Assembly (NCBI RefSeq): GCF_008711325.1
Contig: NZ_VXDB01000008.1
Coordinates: forward strand, 124,001 to 188,000
Direction: 5' to 3'
From: Roseibium sediminis
GTDB taxonomy: Bacteria; Pseudomonadota; Alphaproteobacteria; Rhizobiales; Stappiaceae
DNA length: 64,000 nucleotides
Within the stretch, counting starts at the first letter, position 1, and every line of letters starts with the position of its first letter. Position numbers and translations under genes: made by a program. The notes beneath the pieces are model-generated. The model was not told the DNA's origin. It saw only the letters and a list, made by a program, of their open reading frames with translations, and searched no databases. Below are positions 25,062-34,459 of the stretch, one piece after another.

Positions 25062-26380
25062 TGAGACTTGACCATTGGCTCCTTCAAAAGGGCGAAAGCC
25101 GAAGCGCCTTTGCGCGGCGAGCACAGCTCTCGCCTGCCTCTGTGACCGCCCTGTGCAACGACCCCAACGCGTGGGTGTCGCGCGATATGGCACGCAAGAT
25201 TGCAGCGGCGACCAATGGTGATGTCACCCCCAACGATTTTCTCGGACTTTCCATAACCAAGGAGCACCCCGTGTCCCAGGCCCGTGTTGCAGAAGCCATC
25301 CGCGCATTCGAGCGTGGGGAGATGGTGGTTGTCACCGATGATGACGACCGCGAAAACGAAGGCGATCTGATTGTTGCCGCGTCCAAGGTAACGCCCGAAC
25401 AGATGGCCTTCATGGTGCGCCATACGTCCGGCATCATCTGTGCGCCGATGACTGTGGCCAATGCCCGCCGCCTGCGGCTTGATCCGATGGTCGCGGCCAA
25501 TGATGCGCCGTTGGCCACCGCTTTCACCATTTCGGTAGACTACAAGCAGGGCCTCACCACCGGCATCTCGGCGGACGAACGTTGTGCTACCGTTCATGCC
25601 TTGGCCAATCCCAATGTGGGCGCTGCCGACTTCGTTCGCCCCGGCCACATCTTCCCGCTGATTGCCAAGGAAGGCGGCGTTCTCATGCGCTCCGGCCATA
25701 CGGAAGCTGCCGTTGATCTTTGCCGCCTTTCCGGCCTTGAAGAAGTTGGCGTGATCAGTGAGCTGGTCAATGATGACGGTACTGTCAAGCGCGGCGATCA
25801 GGTCGCGAACTTTGCTGCCGAACACAATCTGAAAATGGTCTCGGTTGCCGATCTGATTGCCTGGCGCCAGCGGACAGAACGCCTGGTGGAGCGGATCAGC
25901 GAACAGCCGATCGACACCGCCGTCGGCCCGGCCTATGCGATGACCTATTCCACCCCTTACGACCCGATGCACCATGTGGCCGTTGTCTATGGCGACATTC
26001 TGGATGGTCGCAACGTGCCGGTTCGCCTGCATCTGGAATCGGTGCTGGATGATGTCTTTGGCGAGGAAAAGCCGCTCGACGCCATCATGAAGCACTTTGC
26101 AGAGCGCGGACGGGGTGTCATCGTGTTCCTGCGGGAAGGCTCCGTCGGTGTTGCGCGCCAGTCACAACGCTCTCGTGATGATCTGGAGCTTGCAGAAACC
26201 GAAGAGCACGGCTCGGCCCAGAACCGTCAGGAACAGTGGCGCGAGATCGGACTTGGAGCCCAGATCCTGAAGGATCTCGGCGTCACCTCCATCCGGCTCC
26301 TCTCCTCCCGCGAGCGGCACTATGTCGGGCTGGAAGGCTTCGACATCAAGATCGAGGAAACGGAGATCCTCGATAGCTAG
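25061..26380 (+). CDS. ribB: 3,4-dihydroxy-2-butanone-4-phosphate synthase with N-terminal HTH and inactive RibA-like domain
   Basis: RibB converts ribulose 5-phosphate to the four-carbon precursor of riboflavin. The 439-residue frame has three parts. Residues 1-65 form a Cro/CI-like helix-turn-helix (GESRSAFARRAQLSPASVTA). Residues about 72-285 are RibB, with TDDDDRENEGDLI and MVRHTSGIICAPM. Residues about 295-439 resemble GTP cyclohydrolase II but lack the three zinc cysteines (VRLHLESVLDDVFGEE in place of the usual HSEC...RCDCG) and the RQEGRGIGL loop, so it is catalytically dead (RibBX type). AAGGAG at 25259-25264 precedes an in-frame GTG at 25271, exactly where ordinary RibB would begin; RibB alone may be made from there. 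Confidence 0.9.
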   Translation: MRLDHWLLQKGESRSAFARRAQLSPASVTALCNDPNAWVSRDMARKIAAATNGDVTPNDFLGLSITKEHPVSQARVAEAIRAFERGEMVVVTDDDDRENEGDLIVAASKVTPEQMAFMVRHTSGIICAPMTVANARRLRLDPMVAANDAPLATAFTISVDYKQGLTTGISADERCATVHALANPNVGAADFVRPGHIFPLIAKEGGVLMRSGHTEAAVDLCRLSGLEEVGVISELVNDDGTVKRGDQVANFAAEHNLKMVSVADLIAWRQRTERLVERISEQPIDTAVGPAYAMTYSTPYDPMHHVAVVYGDILDGRNVPVRLHLESVLDDVFGEEKPLDAIMKHFAERGRGVIVFLREGSVGVARQSQRSRDDLELAETEEHGSAQNRQEQWREIGLGAQILKDLGVTSIRLLSSRERHYVGLEGFDIKIEETEILDS

Positions 26381-26396
26381 AGGGACAGGCTGACTA

Positions 26397-26972
26397 TTGG
26401 CAAGGGCAGGCGCGGCAACATCTTCTTTGAGCGGACGATCGGATGCCGGCGCTGCCTTCGCCGTCGGTTTTGACCGCTCAAGCGGAGATCTCTTGGTCTA
26501 TGGCATGGCGATGGTCGGGGCCGTCCTGCTTGTTTCGGGCATTGGTTCCGGCAACACCATGCTGACGGCAGCAGCCCTCCTGCCCCTTGCTCTCGCCTTT
26601 CGCAATTATCCGCTGATCGACCGCAGCGCGCCCCAGCTCGGGGCCAATGGTCAGGGCCTTTTTGTCGAACGCCTTGGCTTTATCAGCTGGGCGGAAATCG
26701 CCGATCTGGATCTGCAGCAGACCTCCGTTCGCAACATGCTGCTGGCGCGCCTCGTCGTGACCCTGCATCGCCCGTTGAACGAGACCGCCGTTCAGCCTCA
26801 TGCTGTCCCGGTCTGGAAGCGGTTCATGATGAAAAACTGGCGGCATCGAAAAGCACCGGATGGTTGCTGTCGCCTGATCATCGACTTGCATCCGTTGACC
26901 GAAAAGGCGGAAGACGTGATGACCGGGCTGGGCAGATTTCTCCCGCCAAGATCCGGCGCTCCCGCAAGCTGA
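26397..26972 (+). CDS. Membrane protein with PH-like (STM3941-type) domain
   Basis: A 191-residue protein with two hydrophobic segments (about 32-50 and 53-68) and a C-terminal domain containing LGANGQGLFVERLGFISWAE, which matches the bacterial PH-like STM3941 pattern. It begins 16 bases after ribB stops, so it is probably co-transcribed. The only available upstream start is TTG 26397; a shorter start inside the first 35 residues is possible. Function unknown. Confidence 0.65.
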   Translation: MARAGAATSSLSGRSDAGAAFAVGFDRSSGDLLVYGMAMVGAVLLVSGIGSGNTMLTAAALLPLALAFRNYPLIDRSAPQLGANGQGLFVERLGFISWAEIADLDLQQTSVRNMLLARLVVTLHRPLNETAVQPHAVPVWKRFMMKNWRHRKAPDGCCRLIIDLHPLTEKAEDVMTGLGRFLPPRSGAPAS

Positions 26973-27107
26973 AAAGACACGACTTCAATCCCTGCAAGTG
27001 GCCTTGCCGAATTTCCCGTTTTCGGGGCAATCTTTCCGAGTCGTATTTCAAAATGAGGTTCCCAGCCGCTTTCTTCGGCCAAGCGGAACCATTTCGGGAG
27101 GAAAATC

Positions 27108-28067
27108 ATGGAACATGTTCTGGCCACCGCCAGCGCCATTGCTGTCACCGCTCTTGTCGGCATGACATCGGCACAAGCCGAAACGCGCATCACCTACAAG
27201 TCCGCAAAGTCCTCTTCATCCTACTATCAGATGGGCGTGCAGATCGCCGAAGCCCTGAAGGCCGGATCGGATGGCAATATCATTGTCACGGTCGAGGAAA
27301 GTCAGGGCTCTGTCCAGAACGTGATGGAAGTGCGCGCACGCGGTGCCGACTATGTGTTCACCACGCCGCCCGCACTCGTCGGCCTTGCTCAGGGTGGCAA
27401 GGCGATGTTCGAAGGCAAGGGCGATCCTAAATTCGACGAGATCCGCGCGCTCTTCCCGATCCCCTCGCTGACCATGCATTTCGTGGTGTCCAGCAAAGCC
27501 GGTGTCGAGACCTTTGCGGATCTGGAAGGCAAGACGATCCTGCTTGGCAAAGGCTCTTTCGGGGCAACGGAGGGTGAAAAATACCTGGCGCTCTTCGGGC
27601 TTGAAGGCAAGGTGACCCTGTCTGAGGTGGAACTTTCCAACGCGGTTCCGGCGCTGAAGAACGGTCAGATCGACGGTTTCGTGACCGCAGGCTCATGGCC
27701 GGCACCGAACGTCATCGAGGCCGCAGCTTCCACATCTGTCACCGTGCTTTCGCTCTCTGATGACCAGATCGCACAAACCAAGCGCACCAAGACCGTCATC
27801 CCGGCAGAGACCTATGCCGGTCAGGCAAGCCCGATCACCACAACGTCCCTTCCGGTCGTTGCCTACACGACGTCGGCCATGGATGACGACACGGCCTATG
27901 CCCTGACCAAGACCTTCTGGGACCAGAAGGCCGAAATGACCAAGGGCGCACCGTGGTGGAAAGGCGTTGACGAAAGCCTGATGGGAACGATCTCAGGCAA
28001 GATCCATCCAGGTGCGGTCCGCTTCTACGAGGAAGCCGGTTTCGCGCTTACCGACGCGCAGAAGTAA
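27108..28067 (+). CDS. TAXI-family TRAP transporter solute-binding protein
   Basis: A 319-residue periplasmic receptor. It has a Sec signal peptide (cleavage after SAQA, about residue 25) and the TAXI-family layout: ITYKSAKSSSSYYQMGVQIA at the N-terminus, QGSVQNVMEVRARGADYVFT, and KNGQIDGFVTAGSWPAPNV. The start follows GGGAGG by six bases. It is paired with the fused permease downstream. TAXI substrates are poorly known (often glutamate or other carboxylates), so the cargo is not assigned. Confidence 0.9.
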   Translation: MEHVLATASAIAVTALVGMTSAQAETRITYKSAKSSSSYYQMGVQIAEALKAGSDGNIIVTVEESQGSVQNVMEVRARGADYVFTTPPALVGLAQGGKAMFEGKGDPKFDEIRALFPIPSLTMHFVVSSKAGVETFADLEGKTILLGKGSFGATEGEKYLALFGLEGKVTLSEVELSNAVPALKNGQIDGFVTAGSWPAPNVIEAAASTSVTVLSLSDDQIAQTKRTKTVIPAETYAGQASPITTTSLPVVAYTTSAMDDDTAYALTKTFWDQKAEMTKGAPWWKGVDESLMGTISGKIHPGAVRFYEEAGFALTDAQK

Positions 28068-28081
28068 TCCGCGCCCAAGAA

Positions 28082-28103
28082 GCCCGGCACGCATGTGCCG
28101 GGC
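28082..28103 (+). promoter_or_regulatory. Intercistronic stem-loop between TRAP genes
   Basis: GCCCGGCAC and GTGCCGGGC pair perfectly around GCAT, with no T-tract. Such hairpins commonly protect the 3' end of binding-protein mRNA so that the receptor is made in excess over the permease. Confidence 0.7.
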
Positions 28104-28136
28104 CTGTTCCTGCCCCTTTCAGCCTTCAAGGCCGGT

Positions 28137-29915
28137 ATGTCGTCGCAATTCCCCATTCTGCGTCTGGTCAAGCTTGGACTGGCGTTCATTCTTGTTGCCT
28201 TTCACCTTGGCCTGATCTTCTCCGGCCTTGTTCCCAATCTTGTCAGCCGCCCGCTGCACATGGCATTGGCGCTGCCGTGGATTTTCCTGTTCTGCGGCCC
28301 GCAAAAACCCGTAGCACTGGCATCAGGACTGGTGCTGACACTGGTTGGCACATCTGCCTGTCTCTGGATCGCGCTCAACCGCGACATGCTGGCAGATCAG
28401 TACGGATTTCTTGAAAGCCCGCTCCAGACCGGCGTCGCCATCATTCTTGTGGTCACGGTTCTGGAAGCGGCCCGCCGCTCCATCGGCTGGCCACTGCCCA
28501 TCGTCGCCGCTCTTGCCCTCGCCTATGGCCTGTTGGGGCAACATATTCCCGGCGAGTTCGGTCATTCGGGAACCCCGCTGAACAGTTTCCTCGGCACGCT
28601 CACCATTGCCGAAGGCGGCATCTGGGGCAGCCTGACCGGGGTATCCGTCTCGGTCGTCGCCATCTTCGTGATCTTCGGCGCGGTGCTGAATGCGGGCGCT
28701 GCCGGGCGTGGGTTCATGAATGTTGCAGCCGCTGCAGCCGGGCACCTGACAGGCGGGGCGGCCAAGGTCTCGGTCCTGTCCTCGGCCCTCTTCGGCTCGA
28801 TCTCCGGGTCTGCCTCCGCCAATGTCGCCTCGACCGGGGCAATCACGCTTCCGGCGATGACCAAGCTTGGCTACCCAAAGCGCCTGTCGGCGGCCGTGGA
28901 GGCCGTTGCCTCGTCCGGCGGCCAGATCATGCCACCGCTCATGGGCGCGGGGGCCTTCGTCATGGTGGAGCTGACAGGTGTTCCCTACACCTCCATCATG
29001 GCGGCAGCCGCCCTGCCCGCCCTTCTCTATTTTCTGGCTGTCTGGGTCGGCATCAATGCCTATGCAAACCGCTATGACCTGAAGCCGATTGATGCGGGAA
29101 GCCGCCCGTCGGGCCGGGACGTTGCCATCACCTCCGCCTTCTTTCTGGTTCCCTTCACCGTCCTGCTGTTCGGGATGTTTGTCACTCAGGTCACCCCGCA
29201 ATATGCTGCCGCCCAAGCCATCTTGGCGGGTGCCGTGTTGCTGCTGTTTGATCAGAACCTTGCGATCAACTGGCGTGATGTCGCCGACCGGCTGGAAGAG
29301 GCGCTGCTGGGGTCCGCCCGTCAGGTTGCGCTGATTGCCTCCATCATTCTCTGCGCCTCAATCATCATCGGTGTCCTGTCGATTACGGGCCTTGGGGTGA
29401 AGATCACCTCCCTGATCCTCTCCGGATCGGGCGGGCTGCTCTGGCCATCCCTCATTTTGACGGCTATCGCCTGTCTTGTGCTGGGCATGGAAGTGCCCAC
29501 TACCGCGGCCTATGTGATCTGCGTATCGGTTGCCGGGCCAGCTCTGGTCCAGCTGGGGCTTGAACCGCTGCAGGCCCATCTTTTTGTCTTCTGGTTTGCG
29601 CTTTTGTCCACGATCACCCCACCGGTTTGCGGCGCGGTCTTCATTGCCGCCGGCATGGTGGAGGAAAACTGGCTGAAGGTCGCGCTGACGGCGATGGCGC
29701 TGGGGGTCGGGCTCTACATCATCCCGCTGGGCATGATCGCCAATCCCGCCCTGTTGCAGGTGGTGGATCATCCGGCCCTTGCGGGTCTTGCTTTCCTGCG
29801 GCTCGCAATTGGCCTTAGCGCAATTTCCTACGGCCTGATCTCGCCACGGTCGCTACAAGCGCGACTGGGACTGGTGCTCATCGGCGCTGCTGTCATTTTC
29901 GTGCCGGCGCCATAA
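28137..29915 (+). CDS. TRAP transporter fused permease (TAXI type)
   Basis: A 592-residue inner-membrane protein combining the small (4-span) and large (12-span) TRAP subunits, as usual in TAXI systems. It is hydrophobic throughout, with the large-subunit signatures GSISGSASANVASTGAITLP and ASSGGQIMPPLMGAGAF. ATG 28137 is preferred because AAGG sits five bases upstream; the longer frame begins at a GTG inside the intercistronic hairpin. It works with the binding protein 70 bases upstream, driven by a sodium or proton gradient. Confidence 0.93.
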   Translation: MSSQFPILRLVKLGLAFILVAFHLGLIFSGLVPNLVSRPLHMALALPWIFLFCGPQKPVALASGLVLTLVGTSACLWIALNRDMLADQYGFLESPLQTGVAIILVVTVLEAARRSIGWPLPIVAALALAYGLLGQHIPGEFGHSGTPLNSFLGTLTIAEGGIWGSLTGVSVSVVAIFVIFGAVLNAGAAGRGFMNVAAAAAGHLTGGAAKVSVLSSALFGSISGSASANVASTGAITLPAMTKLGYPKRLSAAVEAVASSGGQIMPPLMGAGAFVMVELTGVPYTSIMAAAALPALLYFLAVWVGINAYANRYDLKPIDAGSRPSGRDVAITSAFFLVPFTVLLFGMFVTQVTPQYAAAQAILAGAVLLLFDQNLAINWRDVADRLEEALLGSARQVALIASIILCASIIIGVLSITGLGVKITSLILSGSGGLLWPSLILTAIACLVLGMEVPTTAAYVICVSVAGPALVQLGLEPLQAHLFVFWFALLSTITPPVCGAVFIAAGMVEENWLKVALTAMALGVGLYIIPLGMIANPALLQVVDHPALAGLAFLRLAIGLSAISYGLISPRSLQARLGLVLIGAAVIFVPAP

Positions 29916-29930
29916 GCACGAGAGCGAAGC

Positions 29931-29963
29931 AAAGGGCCGGAAGATGATCCTTCTGGCCCCTTT
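29931..29963. terminator. Bidirectional terminator between TRAP permease and hydrolase
   Basis: AAAGGGCCGGAAG pairs with CTTCTGGCCCCTTT around ATGATC, with one G-T pair and one bulge; CATTTTAC follows. It lies between convergent gene ends. Confidence 0.7.
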
Positions 29964-29967
29964 CATT

Positions 29968-30873
29968 TTACATCAGATGTTCCTTGAAGAAGGCAATGGT
30001 GCGCTCTTCGGCGAGCTTGGCCGTGGCTTCGTCGTAGCGCGGAGTCGTGTCGTTGTGGAAGCCGTGGTTCACACCGGGATAAATGTAGGCGGTGTAGTCC
30101 TTGCCCGCAGCCTTGAGAGCCGCCTCGTAAGCTGGCCAACCTTCGTTGATGCGCTGGTCCATCTCGGCATATTGCAGGAGCAGCGGCGCCTTGATCGCGG
30201 CAACGTCCTCGGCAGCAGGCTGACGTCCGTAAAATGGAACACCGGCGCTGAGTTCCGGATAGGCAACCGCAATCGCGTTTACTACGCCGCCGCCATAACA
30301 GAAGCCCACAGCGCCGACCTTGCCGGTTGAATCGTCATGCTTCAGCAGGAACTCGAACCCGGCAAAGAAGTCGTTCATCAGCTTGGTGCCATCAACGGTC
30401 TTCTGAAGCTCGCGGCCCTTGTCATCTGAGCCCGGATAGCCGCCGACCGACGTCAGGCCATCAGGTGCCAGGGTCAGGAACCCGGCCTTTGCCATGCGGC
30501 GGGCCACGTCTTCAATATAGGGATTGAGGCCACGGTTCTCATGGACAACCAGAACGGCGGGCAACTTGCCGGTCGCGCCAGCCGGGCGCACGAGATAGCC
30601 GTTCACGTCGCCATGGCCATTCGGCGAAGGATAGGTGATGCGCTCGGCCACAATCGCCGGGTCATCTTCTGCCACCTGCTGGGCAAGCGCATAGTTGGGG
30701 GAGAGCTGGTCCAGCAGCATCGCCGCCGTAATTCCGGCAACGGTGAACTTGCCCGCCTTTTCCAGAAACTCGCGTTTCGTGATCCGGCCATGGGCATAAA
30801 AGTCATAGAGATCAAGCAATTCCTGCGGAAAATCCTTTGCGGTTTTCCGTGTTACTGGCGTCATGTCATTCAT
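29968..30873 (-). CDS. Dienelactone hydrolase-family protein, exported type
   Basis: A 301-residue alpha/beta hydrolase. The nucleophile elbow is GFCYGGG (Cys nucleophile, as in dienelactone hydrolase), and the catalytic His lies in NHGFHND. ATG 30873 follows GGGAGG by five bases. After about 25 residues, [20 protein letters not shown] looks like a Tat-type leader with KR instead of RR, so periplasmic export is possible but not certain. Related proteins are often annotated as carboxymethylenebutenolidase; the true substrate is unknown. Confidence 0.82.
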   Translation of the reverse strand: MNDMTPVTRKTAKDFPQELLDLYDFYAHGRITKREFLEKAGKFTVAGITAAMLLDQLSPNYALAQQVAEDDPAIVAERITYPSPNGHGDVNGYLVRPAGATGKLPAVLVVHENRGLNPYIEDVARRMAKAGFLTLAPDGLTSVGGYPGSDDKGRELQKTVDGTKLMNDFFAGFEFLLKHDDSTGKVGAVGFCYGGGVVNAIAVAYPELSAGVPFYGRQPAAEDVAAIKAPLLLQYAEMDQRINEGWPAYEAALKAAGKDYTAYIYPGVNHGFHNDTTPRYDEATAKLAEERTIAFFKEHLM

Positions 30874-31016
30874 GAGGACCTCCCGATCTTGCGCATAAAC
30901 ACGCAACAAGAAGATAGGAGGTTCCCCAAAAAGGTCCATTCCTTTAAGGAAAAGCTGTTTTCACGAAGCTGTGCATGTCGAGATGCACACTCCTCCCAAT
31001 TGGTCAGGAAGCCTCG

Positions 31017-31223
31017 ATGCGAGATAATCTGGGCGGACTACCAGTTACCGCCGTGCTGGCCGGATTCGCCGTTGCCATAGCCCTTGCGAGTTTCGCCCTC
31101 GCTCCCTTTGTGGGCGAGAGCTATTGGCAGGGATACTGGATATCCGTCCTGTGGCTCAGCGGATGCGCACTCGCCTCAGGCATTTTCCGGTTTATCTATC
31201 GGGAGTTTCTGCATCGGCCGTGA
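31017..31223 (+). CDS. Small two-span membrane protein
   Basis: A 68-residue protein with two hydrophobic helices (about 8-27 and 36-54) and a basic C-terminus. ATG 31017 follows AGGAAG by six bases. A 7-base inverted repeat, TGTGCAT/ATGCACA (30970-30989), lies just upstream. The family is not recognised and no function can be given. Confidence 0.65.
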   Translation: MRDNLGGLPVTAVLAGFAVAIALASFALAPFVGESYWQGYWISVLWLSGCALASGIFRFIYREFLHRP

Positions 31224-31238
31224 GACAGCTGTCCTGTT

Positions 31239-32324
31239 TCACCCAACCTGCCCGCGATGCCGAAGCAAATGATCGGCGAGGACGCAGGCCATCATGGCTT
31301 CGCCGACGGGAACAGCGCGAATGCCGACGCACGGGTCATGACGCCCCTTGGTCATCACATCGACTTCCTCACCATGGCGGGTGATGGACTTGCGCTCTGT
31401 CAGGATCGACGAGGTCGGCTTGACGGCAAAGCGGACAACCAGCGGATCGCCGTTTGAAATGCCGCCGAGAATGCCACCTGAATTGTTCGACAGGAACACC
31501 GGCTGGCCATTGCCGCCAATGCGGATTTCGTCGGCGTTCTCCTCGCCCGTCAGGGCAGCGGCATCAAAGCCATTGCCGATCTCCACGCCCTTCACCGCGT
31601 TGATGGACATCATGGCGGCGGCAAGATCCGTATCCAGCTTGCCATAAAGCGGCGCACCAAGACCGACCGGCACGCCTTCGGCAACCACCTCGATCACCGC
31701 TCCGACGGACGATCCCTTCTTGCGGATGTCATCCAGATAGTCGGCCCAGTGGTTGGCTGCCTTGGCATCGGGTGAAAAGAACGGGTTGTTGTCGACTTCG
31801 GCCCAGTTCCAGTTGGCCCGGTCGATCTTTTCCGTTCCGACCTGAACCAGTGCACCGCGAATGGTCATGCCGGACAGGATCTTGCGGGCAACAGCGCCCG
31901 CAGCAACACGCATCGCCGTTTCGCGGGCAGAGGACCGTCCACCGCCGCGATAGTCGCGAATGCCGTATTTTTCCATGTAGGTGAAATCGGCATGGCCCGG
32001 ACGGTAGCGGTCCTTGATCTCGGAATAATCCTTTGACCGCTGATCGGTGTTTTCGACCATCAGGGAGATCGGCGTTCCGGTCGTCTTCTGCACGCCGTCC
32101 TCATCCACCATCACGCCGGACAGGATCTTTACCTCGTCCGGCTCGCGGCGCTGGGTGGTGAAGCGGGACTGGCCCGGCTTTCGCTTGTCCATGAAGCACT
32201 GAATGTCGCTTTCGGTCAGCGGGATCAGCGGCGGACACCCGTCCACCACACATCCGATCGCCGGTCCATGGCTTTCCCCCCAGGTGGTGACGCGAAACAG
32301 GTGACCGAACGTATTGTGTGACAT
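31239..32324 (-). CDS. aroC: AroC, chorismate synthase
   Basis: The enzyme removes phosphate from EPSP to make chorismate, the last shikimate step, using reduced FMN. The 361-residue length is normal. Signatures include [17 protein letters not shown] near the N-terminus, [38 protein letters not shown], and [16 protein letters not shown]. It lies downstream of DUF3095, phosphatase and fabI genes on the same strand; fabI, phosphatase and aroC together are common in this class. Confidence 0.97.
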   Translation of the reverse strand: MSHNTFGHLFRVTTWGESHGPAIGCVVDGCPPLIPLTESDIQCFMDKRKPGQSRFTTQRREPDEVKILSGVMVDEDGVQKTTGTPISLMVENTDQRSKDYSEIKDRYRPGHADFTYMEKYGIRDYRGGGRSSARETAMRVAAGAVARKILSGMTIRGALVQVGTEKIDRANWNWAEVDNNPFFSPDAKAANHWADYLDDIRKKGSSVGAVIEVVAEGVPVGLGAPLYGKLDTDLAAAMMSINAVKGVEIGNGFDAAALTGEENADEIRIGGNGQPVFLSNNSGGILGGISNGDPLVVRFAVKPTSSILTERKSITRHGEEVDVMTKGRHDPCVGIRAVPVGEAMMACVLADHLLRHRGQVG

Positions 32325-32434
32325 CAGGCAGCTTCCGGTATTGCAGACAGGGCCCTTCGACCCCGGAAAATTTGACGGGTCAGCGATACGGCATCACACA
32401 TCATTCGGCAAGGCCAGTTGGCTGATAACGGCGG

Positions 32435-33616
32435 TCAGATGGGTTGCTTGGCAGGCTGCTTGGCGGACCGATGCTTCATGTCTTCAGCAGCCATGGCAAA
32501 GCCACCATCTGCGCCGTCGATGAAGTGAATGTGCTGACCCGCGCCGATGTCGGACACAAAGCAGGTCATGATGGCATGATCGGAAACATGCATGCCGTAG
32601 GTCAGCTCGCCCCTTTCTGAGGCCCGATCCAGCACGGAGCCAAGTTCCAGCAGCTCGTCTTCCGTTAGATCCAGCACCAGTCTCAGGGAATCATCCAGTT
32701 TTCTGTGATCGGTGTTGCGGGACAATTCTGCCATGTATTTTTGTGGCACAAGCGGGCCCACACGCTGTCCGGTCAACTGACCCCACTTGATCGCGAGGCT
32801 CTCGAAAATTGCCCTGAGGATGTATCGTCGTCCCTTGCCTGCGCCGCGCATGAGCAGCGTTTCGAAACGCAGTGACTTCGGAGGAAAGCGAAAACGCAAC
32901 CGCCGAGACGTCGCAATCAGCCCGGCCTCTCCATCTGACAAGACATGCTTGCCGACTGCCGAAGCGACATGGTCCAGTGCAAGGGACAGCTTTTCCGGCG
33001 AGCGCGGTCTGATGATCACGGCTGCAATTCGTCCGCGATCGGCAGGCAGGGCATCCCAACGGCAGGACAACCCGTCCAGCGGCGCTTCAGTGTCGGGCGC
33101 GGGAGGGATGATAAATGAGGCCGACCGATCAGCGTCTTTCAGGATAGTTTCCGCCAGCGCCAGGCCATCGCCAACAGCCATGGCAAGATGATTGCCCCTG
33201 GTCAGCTCAAGCTTGCGCAAGCGAATGTCCGCGCCTTCGTTTCTCAGATGAGAAACCGGAATGGCCGCAATCCTGAGGGTCATGTCTGCAGCGGCACGGG
33301 CAAGGGAAGCCACGCTCGCAAGCGCTTCGCGCCCTTGCTTTTCACGGGAACCCGGCACCAGCAGAAGGGCACCGTCACCACCGAAGACGAAGGGGGTGTT
33401 GTCGCGCCCGAGCGTATTGAGCACTGCCGCGATCACGGCGGCTCCAATCATGTTGACGTTCTTGTAGTGGCCGGCCGCAATGGCCTTTCGTGAATCCACG
33501 ATATCCGCCGCCAACACGACCCAGTCGTTTGGCACCGGTTCATAGGATTCCATGTCGGCGATCCCGGCAAAATCGGCAAAAGCGGGCAAGGACTGATAAA
33601 AGCTATCGGAAGACAT
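32435..33616 (-). CDS. DUF3095 protein, nucleotidyl-cyclase-like
   Basis: A 393-residue cytosolic protein of the DUF3095 family. The N-terminal part contains VVLAADIVDSRKA and later FVFGGDGALLL, the same placement of acidic residues as the metal site of class III nucleotidyl cyclases, so a cyclase-like fold is likely. The middle has GMHVSDHAIMTCFV near residue 345 and a basic patch around FRFPPKSLRFETLLMRG. ATG 33616 follows GGAGG. It lies between the histidine phosphatase and aroC. No biochemical activity is established for the family to my knowledge. Confidence 0.8.
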   Translation of the reverse strand: MSSDSFYQSLPAFADFAGIADMESYEPVPNDWVVLAADIVDSRKAIAAGHYKNVNMIGAAVIAAVLNTLGRDNTPFVFGGDGALLLVPGSREKQGREALASVASLARAAADMTLRIAAIPVSHLRNEGADIRLRKLELTRGNHLAMAVGDGLALAETILKDADRSASFIIPPAPDTEAPLDGLSCRWDALPADRGRIAAVIIRPRSPEKLSLALDHVASAVGKHVLSDGEAGLIATSRRLRFRFPPKSLRFETLLMRGAGKGRRYILRAIFESLAIKWGQLTGQRVGPLVPQKYMAELSRNTDHRKLDDSLRLVLDLTEDELLELGSVLDRASERGELTYGMHVSDHAIMTCFVSDIGAGQHIHFIDGADGGFAMAAEDMKHRSAKQPAKQPI

Positions 33617-33711
33617 CACACTTCCTCCTGGAAATACCTGCAGTCCCTACGTCTTGGCCACTGCACCGGATGACGAGACCGGTTCACGTTTGCGTGCGCT
33701 GACCCTTGCGG

Positions 33712-34356
33712 TCAGATCCAGCTGCCAGTGCCGTTGCGCCAAAGGAACATGCGGTCCTGAGGAGCTTCAAGTTTCGGGACATGGCGGGTTTCAAGTCCCT
33801 CAAGCAAGCCCCGGACGATCCGAAACACGCCGCCATGCGCAACAACGACGGTCGGTTGCCTGACCGTAGCCAGCCATGCACCGATCCGCCCGGTCAGCAT
33901 CTCGTAGCTTTCGCCGTTGGGCGGCACGAAGCCCCACTTGTCAACCCGCCGTTCTGCGACCTTTTCAGGAAACTCCAGTGCCAGCTCTTCCAGCGTGCTG
34001 CCTTCCCAGTCGCCGAACGTGATTTCACGTACTTCCGGCTCAAGACGATAGTCATGCCCGGCAAGGCCGAGCTCTGCGCGAACGAGATCCATGGTCCGGC
34101 GGGTTCGCCCCAGAGGGGAGCTGACAAAATCCAGCGACAGCGGATCCATGCCTTCCGCTTTCAGGAAGGCCGCCAACCGCTTGCCATTTCCGGAGGCCTG
34201 ACCTTCCCCAACCTGATTGAGAGGGATGTCCTTTTGCCCCTGCATCCGCCCTTCCGCATTCCAATCTGTCTGGCCATGGCGAATGTAAACGAGGAAATCC
34301 GGTCCAGGTACCTGAGCCAGTCGTTGAGACGGCGAGGCATCAGACGAAAGGGACAT
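33712..34356 (-). CDS. Histidine phosphatase (phosphoglycerate mutase-like)
   Basis: A 214-residue histidine phosphatase. The phospho-histidine motif is YIRHGQTDWN (about residue 23), a second active-site region is SSPLGRTRRTM, and the second catalytic His is in VVVAHGGVFRI. It would remove phosphate from a small metabolite; gpmB-like naming should not be taken as mutase activity. It follows fabI after a terminator, so it has its own promoter. Confidence 0.88.
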   Translation of the reverse strand: MSLSSDASPSQRLAQVPGPDFLVYIRHGQTDWNAEGRMQGQKDIPLNQVGEGQASGNGKRLAAFLKAEGMDPLSLDFVSSPLGRTRRTMDLVRAELGLAGHDYRLEPEVREITFGDWEGSTLEELALEFPEKVAERRVDKWGFVPPNGESYEMLTGRIGAWLATVRQPTVVVAHGGVFRIVRGLLEGLETRHVPKLEAPQDRMFLWRNGTGSWI

Positions 34357-34422
34357 TCATGTCTCCACAAGCGCAAACAGTTGGGGCAGAAGCCAGATCA
34401 GGGTGCGGTGGGCACCCTAAAC

Positions 34423-34445
34423 AAAAAAGGCCGGTTGAACCGGCC
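34423..34445 (-). terminator. Terminator after fabI
   Basis: GGCCGG and CCGGCC pair around TTGAA; six A on the left give a T-tract on the minus strand, with ATTTTT on the right. It ends fabI and may stop plus-strand transcripts too. Confidence 0.8.
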
Positions 34446-34459
34446 ATTTTTCATCAAGA

